Below are positions 29,939 to 40,402 of a DNA stretch of 64,000 bases, one piece after another. Origin of the DNA: Isochrysis galbana (lineage: Eukaryota; Haptophyta; Isochrysidales; Isochrysidaceae). Location: the NCBI GenBank assembly GCA_018136815.1, contig CM030939.1, forward strand, positions 899,108 to 963,107, given 5' to 3'. How positions within the stretch are numbered: position 1 is the first letter of the stretch; every line of letters starts with the position of its first letter. Below the pieces are notes generated by a model, which was not told the origin of the DNA, ran no database searches, and saw only the letters and a list, made by a program, of their open reading frames with translations. The position numbers and the translations under genes are program-made.

Positions 29939-31690
29939 CCATCTTGGGAGGGCACTTCACACTTCACAACCATCAATCTTCCCTGGAGAGCACCCCACGC
30001 CTCTGTTCCCCAACTTGTTGACACACTTGTTTTCTTCACCACACTCTTGTGGGCCACAAGTGCCTACAGCTCAGTGCCCTGCCTTGGGCCCTCTTTCAAC
30101 ACTAGACTCCCTCTCCCACTCCCCCTTCACACCACAACCAACCCAAACAGCACGAGCCCCCTCACCCTCTGTTTCAAGCACCAATAATTTCAACTCAAGA
30201 CCCACAACCTACTTTTATAAGTGGGGGTCAATGGGGGCCTCGCGCCCCCCTCTCTCCATCGCGGACACCCCCCGGGGTGGGCCCGTACATTCAACCCCAG
30301 CCACTGCCCTCTGGCAGGGGCAGGGCACTCATCAATTCAGCCCAGACCCCTAGTGGGCGCGGGTCGCGAGCCGCACTCCCAGGCCCGCATGGGCCTGCTC
30401 TCGTACTGACTCCCCCCCCCATCCCTGGTCGCCAGGCAGACAGGGGCCTCAGGGCTGCACCCAAGGCCAGCGAGGCGAGCGAGGGAGAGGCAGGGGGGCC
30501 AGGGGCTGAGCCCCAGCCTCCACTGCCCCCTGAGCTGCCCCTGCTGGTCCTCTGGGCGCCCCTGAAGGACCTCTGAGAGCAGGCCATGGCGCGCCGCATG
30601 GCGACGCGCCGCAGGGACCGGGGCGGAAGAGAATGGAACGAGGGAGAGGGGGGATTTGCACCCCCCCCGATGGAGTGTGGTGAGAAACGAGACCCATTTG
30701 CGTTAGCAAATGGGCGGAGGGGGGCGGCTGGCGACAGGAGGAAGAGGAGGAGGGAGAGACTCAAGACGCCTACGGGAACCACTGTGGCAGGTATCTCGAG
30801 GCGCAGTCTTTTATTTCTCGAGGACAGCTCGCGGCGAGAGCTGTAAGGGCCGTTCTTCTTTTTTGACGAGAGGTTCCTCCCCCCCCCCCGGTGCTTTTTC
30901 CCGGAGAGTGGTCGGCGTCGACCGGTCCGCCTCAATGGGTTTTCCCCCATTTTAACTTGTGGGGAGTTAGAATGGGAGCCGGGGGCATGCGAGGGGGGAG
31001 ATGTGGAGGGGTGCATAGTACATAGTAGTATGTATCTGTGACAACAGCACGCGCAAGGTGTACGGGCAGGTGCGCTGAGGGCTGTCGTGTTAGTACCGGG
31101 CTAGTGAGAGTAGTGGTACTAATGCTCAGATAGATTGTTGTTGTCAACTCAAGACCCATGTTGATACACTTATCGTTTTCACCCCACTCTTGTGGGCCAC
31201 AACTACCTACAACTCAATGCCCTTTGGGCCTTCTTCCAATACTTGAATCCCTCTCCCACTCCCTCTTCCATCTACAACCAACCCAAGAAGCACAAACCCC
31301 CTCGTTCTCTGTTTCAAGCACCAATAATTTCGACTCAAGACAAGAGGGAGGACATGTCTTGAGGCGGCGTCGCTGCCCATGCCTAGCGCAAGGGTATAGC
31401 GCCCCCACTCAGACATCTCCTTCCCCACAGCTCCTCTCTGAGGAGTTGCTCCTCTCCCTCCCATTAGGCCCCCTTGCCTGCGAGACCAGAACAGGATCTT
31501 GGCGTAGGGGGCTGTCTGAGTGTGGAGGGAGGGGCGCTCTGGCTAGCGCAGGTAGAAAGCTGGTGAGGAGCTGGGTGGCATAAGGGGGGAAGGGTGCTTG
31601 CGCTTGCCGCGGCAGGGTGTCCTGCCTTGAGTGAGCGCTAGTCCCGTTCCTTTGCCGCGCCGCGACCCATAAAAATTTGTTAAAAATTAA
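29938..31690 (+). mobile_element. LINE-derived element (family M), 5'-truncated and interrupted
   Basis: The sequence matches 58430-59220 in inverted orientation: CACTCTTGTGGGCCACAA, a TTTCAAGCACCAATAATTTC block, GCGCAAGGGTATAGCGCC and the 3' end CGCGACCCATAAAAATTTG. A 0.94-kb element (30205-31143) has inserted into it. It carries an internal repeat of ~230 bp, seen on both sides of the insertion. No ORF is preserved. Confidence 0.75.
30190..31158 (+). mobile_element. Complete non-autonomous hairpin-ATG retroelement with 15-bp target duplication
   Basis: TCAACTCAAGACCCA flanks the insert on both sides (30190-30204 and 31144-31158). The element starts CAACCTACTT with a stem-loop at 30208-30225. 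Five nt later an ATG (30231) opens a 40-codon ORF (MGASRPPLSIADTPRGG). It ends ATGCTCAGATAGATTGTTGT, a short tandem tail. There is no RT or endonuclease, so it must rely on a LINE in trans. An inverted relative occupies 45404-46345. Confidence 0.85.
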
Positions 31691-31699
31691 ATTAAAAGA

Positions 31700-31880
31700 A
31701 AAGTCTGGAAGCAGATATCTCAACTATACAAATATAACTTTCTAACACCCCGGGACTCATACCTACACTTTAAGCATATTCTTCATAGACGGATCGCAAC
31801 GGCCAACAGATTCGCTGGCGACCCAATGTGCCGCTTCTGTGGGGAAGCCCCTGAGTCGTCCACTCTGCCGCTTTTCTGAC
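31700..31880 (+). pseudogene. LINE zinc-binding C-terminal fragment
   Basis: The plus strand reads FLTPRDSYLHFKHILHRRI and FAGDPMCRFCGEAPES, the zinc-binding end (CxxC) of a LINE reverse transcriptase. It is joined to family M sequence on the left through AT-rich DNA, and the frame ends at a stop soon after. Orphan fragment. Confidence 0.7.
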
Positions 31881-32069
31881 GTCCTCGACGGTCGCGGCGC
31901 GCTGAATCGCTCGGGCATCGTGGGCCTAGACGGTGTAGTGGCCAGGGGCGGGCACAGGCTTTGTGGCAGGCTTCCTTGGGGCCATGGGGAGCTAGGGGGG
32001 AACAGGGGCACGCCCGCGAAGCGGGCACGTGCACGAAGCGCAAGCCTCTACATGAAACTCATGTAGCTC

Positions 32070-33060
32070 TAGAGTAGAGTAGAGTAGACGGGAAGAGAAG
32101 GAAGAGGGAAGAGGAGCGGCGCGCGTGACACGCGAAGGGACGGAAGCTTACGCAGATGGCGCCGAGCCGGTCGAGCATTGTGCACCGAGCCTGCCGTCAA
32201 CATGCCACATGAGGCGTGAGAATTGTTAGACGGCATCCATCTGCGCATTGCGCGATGTGCACCGCACGGCCGGCCTTCGCTTTCTATTCAAAAGGCGCCA
32301 GCGGAGAACGCACCTTCGGATTTCAGGCATACAAGGGGCTATCGGCCACGGGTTGAAGAAGTGCGGAGGGCTCGACTGCGCCCACGATCGCATCGAGGCA
32401 TGGATGTGCCGCGGCGCGTACCTGTGTGACCCAAAAGTGGTTGGGTGGGGTGGGGTGGGGTGAAATCAATCGGGAGGAGGGAGGGTGGGAGAGGTAGGGG
32501 TGGGCGATTGTGTGCGCTGACGTGACTGCAGCATGTTCTCGGAGGCGGAGCAAAGCGGAGGAATGCACGGGCGAGTCGGCCGCAACACAACCCGTGCATC
32601 CCAACCAGGCTCGTTGAACGCGAGGAGCTAGAGCCGCCGCCTCTGCCTCCACCGGCGCCCAGCCCACGCGCTGCCAATTTGTCACACAGAAGGCGAACAT
32701 GCAAACACGTCGTGATCGACGGGCCACACGCTGTATTCTCCAGTAGGTCGCTAAAGCCGTCTACACAGCTGGTAGCGCCATCCACCCAACCGACTCCTGC
32801 TGTGCAAGTGTGATCATCCCACCCAAGGCCCCGCCACCGAGGGCGACGAGAGAAAGAGGAGTCTGGCCTGTTTTTGCTTCCAGTCGGTGGACTGCAGGCC
32901 GAGCGCGAGCAGCTGACCCAACATCGCAGGCAGCGAACGAGTTCATGCCAGATAGGCGGAGAGCGCCTTTGACGCTGCCTTACGCACCGCCGCCTTCGAG
33001 TGGGCCACCTGCCGTGACGCATGCGCAGAGGGGTCGCTGTGAGGTCACGGTGAAGAGGCG
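32070..33060. other. Region with possible HEAT-like remnant on the minus strand
   Basis: On the minus strand near 33010-32850, one frame reads HSKAAVRKAASKALSAYLA and, after a stop, LPAMLGQLLALGLQSTDWKQ. This has the rhythm of a HEAT repeat. The frame is broken and the match is too short to name a protein. The rest holds no gene I trust. Confidence 0.2.
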
Positions 33061-33069
33061 CTAAGTCAC

Positions 33070-33660
33070 GAGCCGCGTCCGGTGTGCGCACCTTGTCTCT
33101 TCTTGGTTGTACGAGCTCGTGCGGAGCGAGCCGCCCCCCGTGATGCTGCCGCTACCGCTGGAGCCACCGCCGTCGCTGCTAGCCGAGTCACTGTTAGCCG
33201 ACTCACTGTCGCCGCTGTGTCAATCCCAGTCGTCACCGTACTCGCCATCCACACGCCCTCCCTCTCCCTTTGACCCATCGTTGAGGGCGGTGTCCGAGCA
33301 GCTGCTGCCCGGGCCAACGCTGTGCTTGCCGCCAGCACGCCCCGCGAGCTCCCTGTCCCTCTGCTGGTGCCTCCCTCCTCCGCGATCACATTTCCCCCGC
33401 CAAGCTGTGGTCCCTCTCCCGGTCCACTTCGCCCCAACAACACAAGGGAAAGGCAACCAGGGGGTCAAACCCCTCCAGGGCCGCTCCGCTGACGCCAGGC
33501 TCAGCGGCCGGGCGCCCGCAAGGTGCTCACGCCTCGTCTGGCCCCACCCCGCCCTCAACTGGCCCAGGGCGGCCCAGCGGGACGGCCCTACCGACCCCAG
33601 GCCTCTCCACCAGAGGCTCGTGAGCAAAAACGGTTTAGGTGTCGCATGCAATGTAGTCAA
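33070..33660 (-). repeat. GC-rich repeat D, copy 1
   Basis: On the minus strand it translates to stretches such as GGNVIAEEGGTSRGTGSSRG. These match a plus-strand frame at 51240-51760 (GGDVIAEEGGTSGGTGSPRG). The two are inverted copies of one GC-rich segment. The reading frame looks conserved, but the protein is low-complexity and has no known domain. Confidence 0.6.
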
Positions 33661-33829
33661 AACAGAGCTGAAGCAAGTGACTGCGGCTTATGTGAGGGCC
33701 CTGCACTCGCTTGTTGGCATTGGGCTGTTCGAGCATGCTTTGAAGCTATCAGCTGCAACTCAGCCAAGAATGCGTGATGTCGTTCAGCAATGCTGAAAGG
33801 ACGGTGGCAAGGAGAACGGGGATATTGTA

Positions 33830-34430
33830 GTCTTTGGTGTTCAATTGGGGAAAGCCGTAAGGCTGGGCCCCCACACCGCCGTGACCCGTGTCGTGCTAAC
33901 ACGCGACTAAAAGGCTCCCCAGCGGAAACGGGCCAGCCAGACACCAAATACGCTGGGGCCACCCGCACAGTCACGCCAATCGAGCAGGCCGCGCGCTGAA
34001 TCCTCGTTGCAGTCAGCCATCCGTGGCGCCCTTTGCCCTTTGAACGTTGACGTCTGACGTCGCCGAGGGAGCGCCGCCGCCGCCGCCGCCCCCACTTACT
34101 GGGCCGTCGCCGCCGCCGCTTTGGCCGATGCTTACTTGAGGCCTGGCGGCGGACTGTCAAAGCCCCCCTGTCTCAGCTGCCCACCTGGGGTCGACGGACG
34201 CCGCGTCGGCTCCGCGGTCTACGGCTCTCCTTGACTTCGTGTCAAGTGTTGCCAAGACCTTGGAGTGGGCCTTGGCTGCGCGAGCTCCGCGTGCCAGGAG
34301 CGCTTTTATTGCGCTATCGCGCGTCATTGGCAGTATGGGTTGATTCCCAATACCGCCTGCCAAGCCCACCACCCAGCGGCAGAAGATGATTTCTGCTCTG
34401 GGTGGTGGGTTCCCGCCAGATGCGCTGTGA
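33830..34430 (-). repeat. Repeat E, copy 1, with strong hairpin
   Basis: 33950-34430 matches 54725-55200 in inverted orientation. It contains a frame reading LARGARAAKAHSKVLATLD (minus strand; the other copy reads RARGAREAKKHTKVLAILD). It also contains a hairpin at about 34365-34410 with 12-bp arms (CCCACCACCCAG / CTGGGTGGTGGG). A GGCTGGGCCCCCACAC block at about 33855 recurs at 62290. Confidence 0.6.
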
Positions 34431-34739
34431 GGCGCTCTGGCAGGATCTTGGGCTTTCCTGCTCGCCGTGGCGTAGAGCGCCACGACGAAGCCCGTCCTGA
34501 GGCCGCCCACGGGTCTCACCTCATCGATCAACGCCAGATCTGGCACTGTCAGAGGGAGGATGGCCGCGTTGGCAGCCTCAATGCGGAGGCTCGTCAGCCA
34601 CGAGTGGACTGCCACGCCGGTGAGCTGATCCTAGTTCTCGATGCCGAGTTCGAGAGAGGGCGAATCCTGCGAGGGGCGGGTCGGGATGGTCGGGGTGGGG
34701 CCTCTGGTAGCCAGGGTAGCCGCGTGCGCGCGCTGTGAT

Positions 34740-35890
34740 GTGCTGGGTGGGCTGCGCAGGCAATGATGCCAGAGGGTCAGGGGGTGGTCGGACTGTCGGC
34801 AGCCCGACACGGCGCTGCATCGGGCGGGAATCAAATGCCGAATGTAGCTTAGATATAAAGTAACCGATCCCCCCCGCGGGCGCGACCGCCCATTCTTTAC
34901 GGGTAGAGCGTGAGCGCGCGTGACGGAGGGGGGGAGAGGGGGGGCGAATCGCACCATTTCTTGGCGAAGATTTTCGTAGCGTCAGGTAGCCCCCCCCGGG
35001 AGGTTTTTTATTGGGCATCGCGCCACGGTCAAAAAATGCAGCCCAACCCTTATTAGTCGTTAAAAAGCCCCTGTTTGACCGCCCTACTGCTTGGCCACGT
35101 GGATATAATAGATAATAGTAGACCAACATTGAATGAAGTGTAGTGATTGATAGAAGCGTGGAGACGTCGTAGACGTATAGATAGACATAAGAACGAAGAT
35201 TGATAATGATTTACCATCGCGGATCACTTGCAAGCCTCTTCGATGAGCCGCTACAACAAGCGGGTGGTGGTCTAAAGTAATAGGATTAAGCCCCAATGTA
35301 CCCCATGCAACATAGTTCATAGTTCAAGGGCGCGCTTTCTCGTCTAGCTCTTATTTGTTTTATTTTTGATCTACCGGTCCTACGGGTTTCAGTTTTGAAA
35401 CGGTGGTAGTATGATGTTTTATGATATTACATGACGTCAGTAGCTACTCGCCCTCTCGATCCATAATACAAGCAAACACTACAGCGCACGGAGACAGATC
35501 TCCGTTATCATACGAAAACAGGAGTTTCATTGAAGAATACCAAATGAAGGGGAACGGAGCGAGAGAGATCGAATTGAGGCGATTCTCTGCAACGGTATCT
35601 GGATATCTGACGGATACCCGGGCGGGTACCTGGAAGTATCTGGTATGTCAGGATTTACTATCTGGATATCTGGATATCCGATATCCGGCTGCCTGGTAGC
35701 GCGGCGCACGATCCGTATCTGGATACCTAGATCCGGCTACTAAATAGGCAAAGATACCTAGTATCTGGATATCTGGTAAACCGGTTACTAGTCTTACAGA
35801 TAACGGCACTCTGGGATAGTCGCACGACCCCCACAGCCCTAGAAGCTAGAAGTAAGAGCTGAGGGCTGAGGGGTGCTTGGAGTGATAAAA
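34740..35890. other. Non-coding stretch with degenerate ATATC/GATATC tandem units
   Basis: No gene seen. 35597-35800 is packed with variants of TATCTGGATATC, making it rich in short palindromes. Related ATATCCGGATAT sequence recurs at about 50160 and 63330. A 29-bp inverted-repeat arm lies at 35059-35087. Confidence 0.5.
35059..35087. repeat. Left arm of 29-bp inverted repeat around prenyltransferase copy 2
   Basis: The arm reads GTTAAAAAGCCCCTGTTTGA and then CCGCCCTAC. It pairs with 38645-38673 (reverse complement) at 26 of 29 positions. A related TGTTTGACCGCCCTA occurs at about 58084. I see no convincing target-site duplication outside the arms. Confidence 0.7.
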
Positions 35891-36205
35891 GACATCCTTG
35901 AAGGTGTCCGCTAAGCTACTGTATACTCACACCCTCTCGTGTTTTTGCTTTTTGCGGACATCGCCTTCGCCCCTACCCCTACCCCTACCCCTACCGCCTA
36001 CCGCTACTCTCCCTTCCCGCTCCCCGCTCCCCCCGTCGCCCCTCGCCCCTCGCCCCCTCGTTCCTTTTTCTTTTGGGGGGTCGGCCCGTGTGCACTACTT
36101 CGGGCCTCGCGTTGGGGCGTTGTGGGGTGGGGTGGGGCAGGCCTTTTGCGTTGGTATCTGGTCCCGCAGCACTAAGGTTATACTAACACAACAATAAAAC
36201 TGACG
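35890..36205. repeat. Repeat F, copy 1, plus 3'-end-like motif
   Basis: CTTGAAGGTG..CGC.AAGCTACTG, (CCCCTA)4 and GGGTCGGCCCGTGTGCACTA match 62340-62560 in part. CAGCACTAAGGTTATACTAA at 36168 recurs exactly at about 59849. The same CACTAAGGTTA-ACTA theme is repeated just upstream of both prenyltransferase copies. Confidence 0.5.
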
Positions 36206-36290
36206 GTTACCGAGTTGCCAATAAAGGCTGCCCTACCACCGCACTAAGGTTAAACTAGAAGAACAAGTGACTCTAAGCTCGGTCGCAGAA

Positions 36291-38242
36291 ATGGCGCGCG
36301 GCGCGACGGCTCTGCTGCTAGCCGCGCTTCTTCCCACACTGGCGCGGGCCGCCCCCTCGTCGCGGCTGTCGCCCCGCGCGCTCCCATCCCGTCGTCTCCC
36401 CTCGCCGTAAGCATGCACCGAGCGCATCGTCGAAAAGCTCGAGCAGCCGAATGAGGCTTTGTCCGTGACCGCAACCAAAGCCAACGGCGGCCCGCTCCGT
36501 CCCCTTGAGCTTCTCTGGCGCTTCTCGCGCCCACACACTCTGATAGGCTCGGCCATGTGCATTCCTGATCTCTTACTCTTCGCCGCGCCTTCCAGCGTCC
36601 CGGCTGCCACGCTCATTTCTGTGCTGGTGCCGCTTGTATCGTATGCTACCTTGCCCTTGCTGCTCATCAACATCTACATCACAGGGCTCAACCAGCTCTT
36701 TGACGTTGAGATTGACAAGGTACACGTGCTGGTGGTTGGGTAATTTAGTCAGCAGGAAGGGTCAGGGTCGGGGGCGGAAGGCAGGTGTGTGGGGGCGGGG
36801 GGAGCCGAGTGGTGGATTTGATGGGCCTGCACACATCGTCGAACATGCATGCTGAGACTCCACTGCGACACAGTCATTGAGGTAGTTGTGTCGACTCCAG
36901 TTTGATGGTCCGAATCTCGGATGTCTGATGCAGCTGCACACCGATCGGCCGGTCTCACTCCGCGTGTCCCCGTTCTGCAGGTCAACAAACCAAACCTGCC
37001 CCTTGCATCGGGAGAGGTGACGCTCAAGCAAGGTTGGGCAACTGTGATTGCATGCCTCTGTCTTGGAGCCGGTCTAGGTTATGCAAATCCTCCGCTCTCT
37101 TCCCCCGCACCACGATCGGTACTTTTTGGCTCGGCGCTTCTCGGCACTGCCTATTCTGTGCCGCCCGTACGGCTGAAGCGGTATCCTCCGATGGCATCTT
37201 TTTGCATCATGGCCGTTCACGGTGGCCTCATCAACTGGGCCTTCTTCGAGCATGCTGCAACTACAGGATTTGGAGCACCACTTGCCACACCCATCGCGGG
37301 CGTAGGCGCGGTCCTGTCTGCAATGACAAGCGGCCTGGCTCCGCCGATGGAGGCTGATCTACGATTGCGCTGGATTGGAGCAACCATCTTCTACAATTGT
37401 AAGTGCCAGTGCCTTTGCCCAAGGAGTAAAGGATTTAGAGCCCGAAGCCCATCAAAGGCAACCGTTTGGTTTGGCTCCACTGGAGCCTTTCCGTAGTCCC
37501 GGTAACCATCTGCTATAACTAGACAAGCCAGTCAAGCAGCCGTGTTTACGCAATACGAACGGCGATGCCACTCGAAGCATGAGCAAGCGGCTTGCACTCT
37601 CTTGCGGGACTAACTTCATCCCAATGCTCGTTCTTCATCATCAAGATTTGGGAACGTCGTTGCACTTGTGAAGGACGTCCCTGACGTGGCGAGAGATCGA
37701 ATCTACGGCATCGATTCCTTCTAAGTCCTTACGGGTCATCAACAGGTCTATGCGAGGGCGTAGGCGGGCCAACATGTTAAATGCCACCTTTTGATTCACT
37801 TGCGTCGGTTGGTGATCTTGCTGTCATACCAATGCATGTCAGGTGCTCACGTTTGCAGTTGGTCTTCTCACGGTTGCTCTAATTGCTGTCGGTAGCGCTG
37901 TCAGTATTGCCGCAAGTGTGGCAATGACCAAAGGGCTGTGGGCGCGCGCGGCTCGCAGGGCCATCGTTGCTGGAGCTGCCTTCTTCACGGCGAGATTTGT
38001 TAATGTGAATTGTGCCTGGAGTTATGTTTTCCCGTAGAGCATTTGCGCATGTACGAGGTCGTAAGGTATATGAAAGCACCCGCTTGCCCATGCGCCATCA
38101 TCGATGCTCGTTCGCACTCTCACCATCACAGATCCGCTTATCGTCCGTGGATCCACTCGATGCTGCTGCGGTATATTCCTACTACATGCAACTATGGAAG
38201 GTATTCTACTGCTCCTACTTGATGACGACATTCGCTCGTTAG
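36291..38242 (+). pseudogene. Homogentisate prenyltransferase-like (UbiA family), copy 2
   Basis: The exon order matches copy 1. Exon 1 is 36291-36719 (same length, ending NQLFDVEIDK) and exon 2 is 36981-37398 (VNKPNLPLASGE; YSVPPVRLKRYPPMA; full-length here, with LSAMTSGLAPPMEADLRLRW). Exon 3 contains VKDVPDVARDRIYGIDSF, exon 4 LTFAVGLLTVALIAVGS, and exon 5 (38132-38242) SYYMQLWKVFYCSYL and stop. The KDxPDxxxDR motif of the second prenyl-binding loop is kept here and lost in copy 1. A TAA at codon 40 (36408-36410; CAA in copy 1) cuts the targeting peptide. A second TAA at 37722-37724 replaces the expected Ser codon in GIDSF-S-V. The CGGTAAGC around codon 40 resembles a splice donor, but no partner is evident. 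Probably a pseudogene. Confidence 0.85.
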
Positions 38243-38644
38243 TTGCACATTTCGTATATGGCATCGGCAATGCCAAGCAAAACAGCTCGCATCGAGGCTT
38301 TGACTTACAAGGCAGGGCTCCGATGAGGTGTTCGAGTCGGGAGGAAGGAGTATCAAGACTTGCTCAGATGAACCTGCTATGAGCAAGAGTCCGTGATGAC
38401 CCACGCACTTTCCCTCCTGCTTATGTTTGCAACATCGTTGCCCCCCTACGGCCCACCTACGTCTACTCTCCCTAGAGAACTGTTTATGAAATCAGCCAAA
38501 TCCTCAAGATGCGCAAGGTGATCGTGCTTCATGTCTTCCTGGCTCGGGTGTGAGAAGGTGAATAGTGCACAAGCTGCGATTCCTATACATGGCCTGGTCG
38601 CTCACGGTAGTGTAGGGAAGGTCACCACTCGGAACGTCGAATAT

Positions 38645-38673
38645 GTAGGGCAGTTAAACAGGGGCTTTTAAAC
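38645..38673. repeat. Right arm of 29-bp inverted repeat around prenyltransferase copy 2
   Basis: It begins GTAGGGCAGTTAAACAGGGG. It falls exactly where similarity to the copy 1 duplication ends, so the arm and the duplication boundary coincide. Confidence 0.7.
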
Positions 38674-38689
38674 TAGTAGTACCAGTAAT

Positions 38690-39115
38690 ATTCTTGTGAT
38701 GGGCTTGATGGAGCTGTGGCTGTGGTGTGACGGGGTGTGAGTGAGAGGTGAGACATGACATGAGAAGTTTGGCCCACGTGAGGCATGGAGAGTGAGCGAT
38801 GGGGGACTGAGGGGGCACGCGGGGACAGGACAGACGACGTGGGCGCGCCCTCGGTCATCACGGAGCACTGTGGCACGAGGGCAGCGACGTGAGCAGACGG
38901 GAGAGGCACGGAGGGCGCTCGGGCGATGGCGCAGAGCGTATACGGGACACCGAGAGAAAACGTCACGCGCGGGGGCGGGGGGGGAAGAGAGACCGCGCGG
39001 GAAAGAAATAGACAAAATGGGGCCGGAACCTCAAGGAAGCACTCGAGAAAGACGGGAAGGGAGAGGAGGGAGAGGGCTTCCGCGGGGGGACCGGGGAGAA
39101 AAAATCTTCTTAAAA
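38690..39115 (-). repeat. Retroelement leader-like repeat B, copy 2
   Basis: Inverted copy of 28551-28935, with the ATG-led stretch MTEGAPTSSVLSPRAPS. 39116-39270 is plain pyrimidine-rich DNA. Confidence 0.65.
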
Positions 39116-39274
39116 TTCCCCGCTACTTGTGCGGCGTGAGGCAGAGTGCTAATGAGCCTCCCTACTACCCAAACCTAACCCCTGTCAACCCCCTTCCCCT
39201 TCCCCAGTTCTCTCCCCTCCCTCCTCCTCCTCTCTTTCTTTCCACGCACGCGTAAGCGCCCACATATGCTCACG

Positions 39275-40400
39275 CTCAGCGCATGGTGCCGTGCGCGCGC
39301 ATAGCAACTGTGTCCCCTGTGGTACTACCCGTATGTGTTAGATCTCTCCTGGGACAGGTGTGATGAGTTGCAATCACCCATGTGCACGCCGTGCACGCGC
39401 ACGGCGCGGTGTGCATCGGTTCCCCCCGCGGGGGCGCCGTGCGTGCGCATAGCAACTTTTTCTCCTATTGAGTATCTCAACTGGGCGTAGACCTCGTGGA
39501 AGAGAGCGCGATGTGAGCTAATTGCGGTCGAAAGCGCGCGGCGCGATGTGTTCGCCGCAGAGTTTCTAAAAATATTAGGAACGAGTATAACAAAAAAACT
39601 GAGTTAGGACAACTGAGCAGCTCACAAAAATACGAATTAGAGGAAGGTTGGGCCACAGGGTAGGCGCATCCCAAAACAAAATATCACCTGGCCCTCTTTT
39701 GACGGAACGCGACTTTGGATCGAGCCTTGGCCTTGCGCTCCATTGAGCAACGCTGCCCATTGAAAGCGCTGCGAAGCTAGGGCTGGGGGCACCTCACGGA
39801 CCAGCGCCCCATCGCAGGCGTTAGCCTGTGCCTTGCCTTCGAGGCGATCGCGCGCGCGCGAGGCACGGCTGGGGTTGGGGTTGAAGCTGGACATGGTGTT
39901 GAGGAGGAGGGAGGGGGAGGGGGAGAGAGGGGCGCGCTCGGGCCACGCTCGCGAGAAGAGAGAGGGGGGTGCGGGGGGGGGGGAAGGGAGGGAGAGAGGA
40001 GAGAGCCCCCCTCCTGTATCACTGTGTTTTGGACTGTGTTTGGCTGTGTTTGTACAAATGTAAAACACAGCCTGTTTTTACTGTGTTTGGAGACGCTCCT
40101 GCTGTGTTTCCCAGCTAGGATCACAAAGCCAATTGGGCCCAATCCTGAAAAGTCGACTTTTCCTCTCCCCACCTCAAACACAATTATCCAGAGCATCCAA
40201 ATATCGAGAGATAGCTGACCCTGCCTGAATCCGCCAAAATATCCTGTATCCGGGTATTTTCGCCAGGGCCTAGGGCGAATATCACTCTGCAAGGAAGAAG
40301 CCAACACATTGCATGCGCTTGTTGACGAGTTCACTTGCACCTGAGCAGTCTTCCTTGAGCTCATCCAAGGCCTTTTTCAGCAACAGAGAAGGCCATCTAT
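39275..40400. other. Repeat mosaic without a gene
   Basis: 39290-39470 carries a GTTAGATCTCTCxxGGGACAG / CACCCATGTGCACGCCGTGC unit shared with 50280-50450 and 54690-54740. 39687-39715 repeats 11458-11486. 40020-40110 has several CTGTGTTTGG-type short repeats. I see no coding region. Confidence 0.45.
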
Positions 40401-40402
40401 TA

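Noticed and set aside
35966..35994. (CCCCTA)4 as an interstitial telomere
   Set aside because: Only about four units, not the common TTAGGG-type repeat, and embedded in a dispersed repeat.
36402..36415. The stop in prenyltransferase copy 2 as a genuine intron donor
   Set aside because: CGGTAAGC fits a donor, but copy 1 is uninterrupted here and no acceptor that restores the frame is apparent. A C-to-T nonsense change is simpler.
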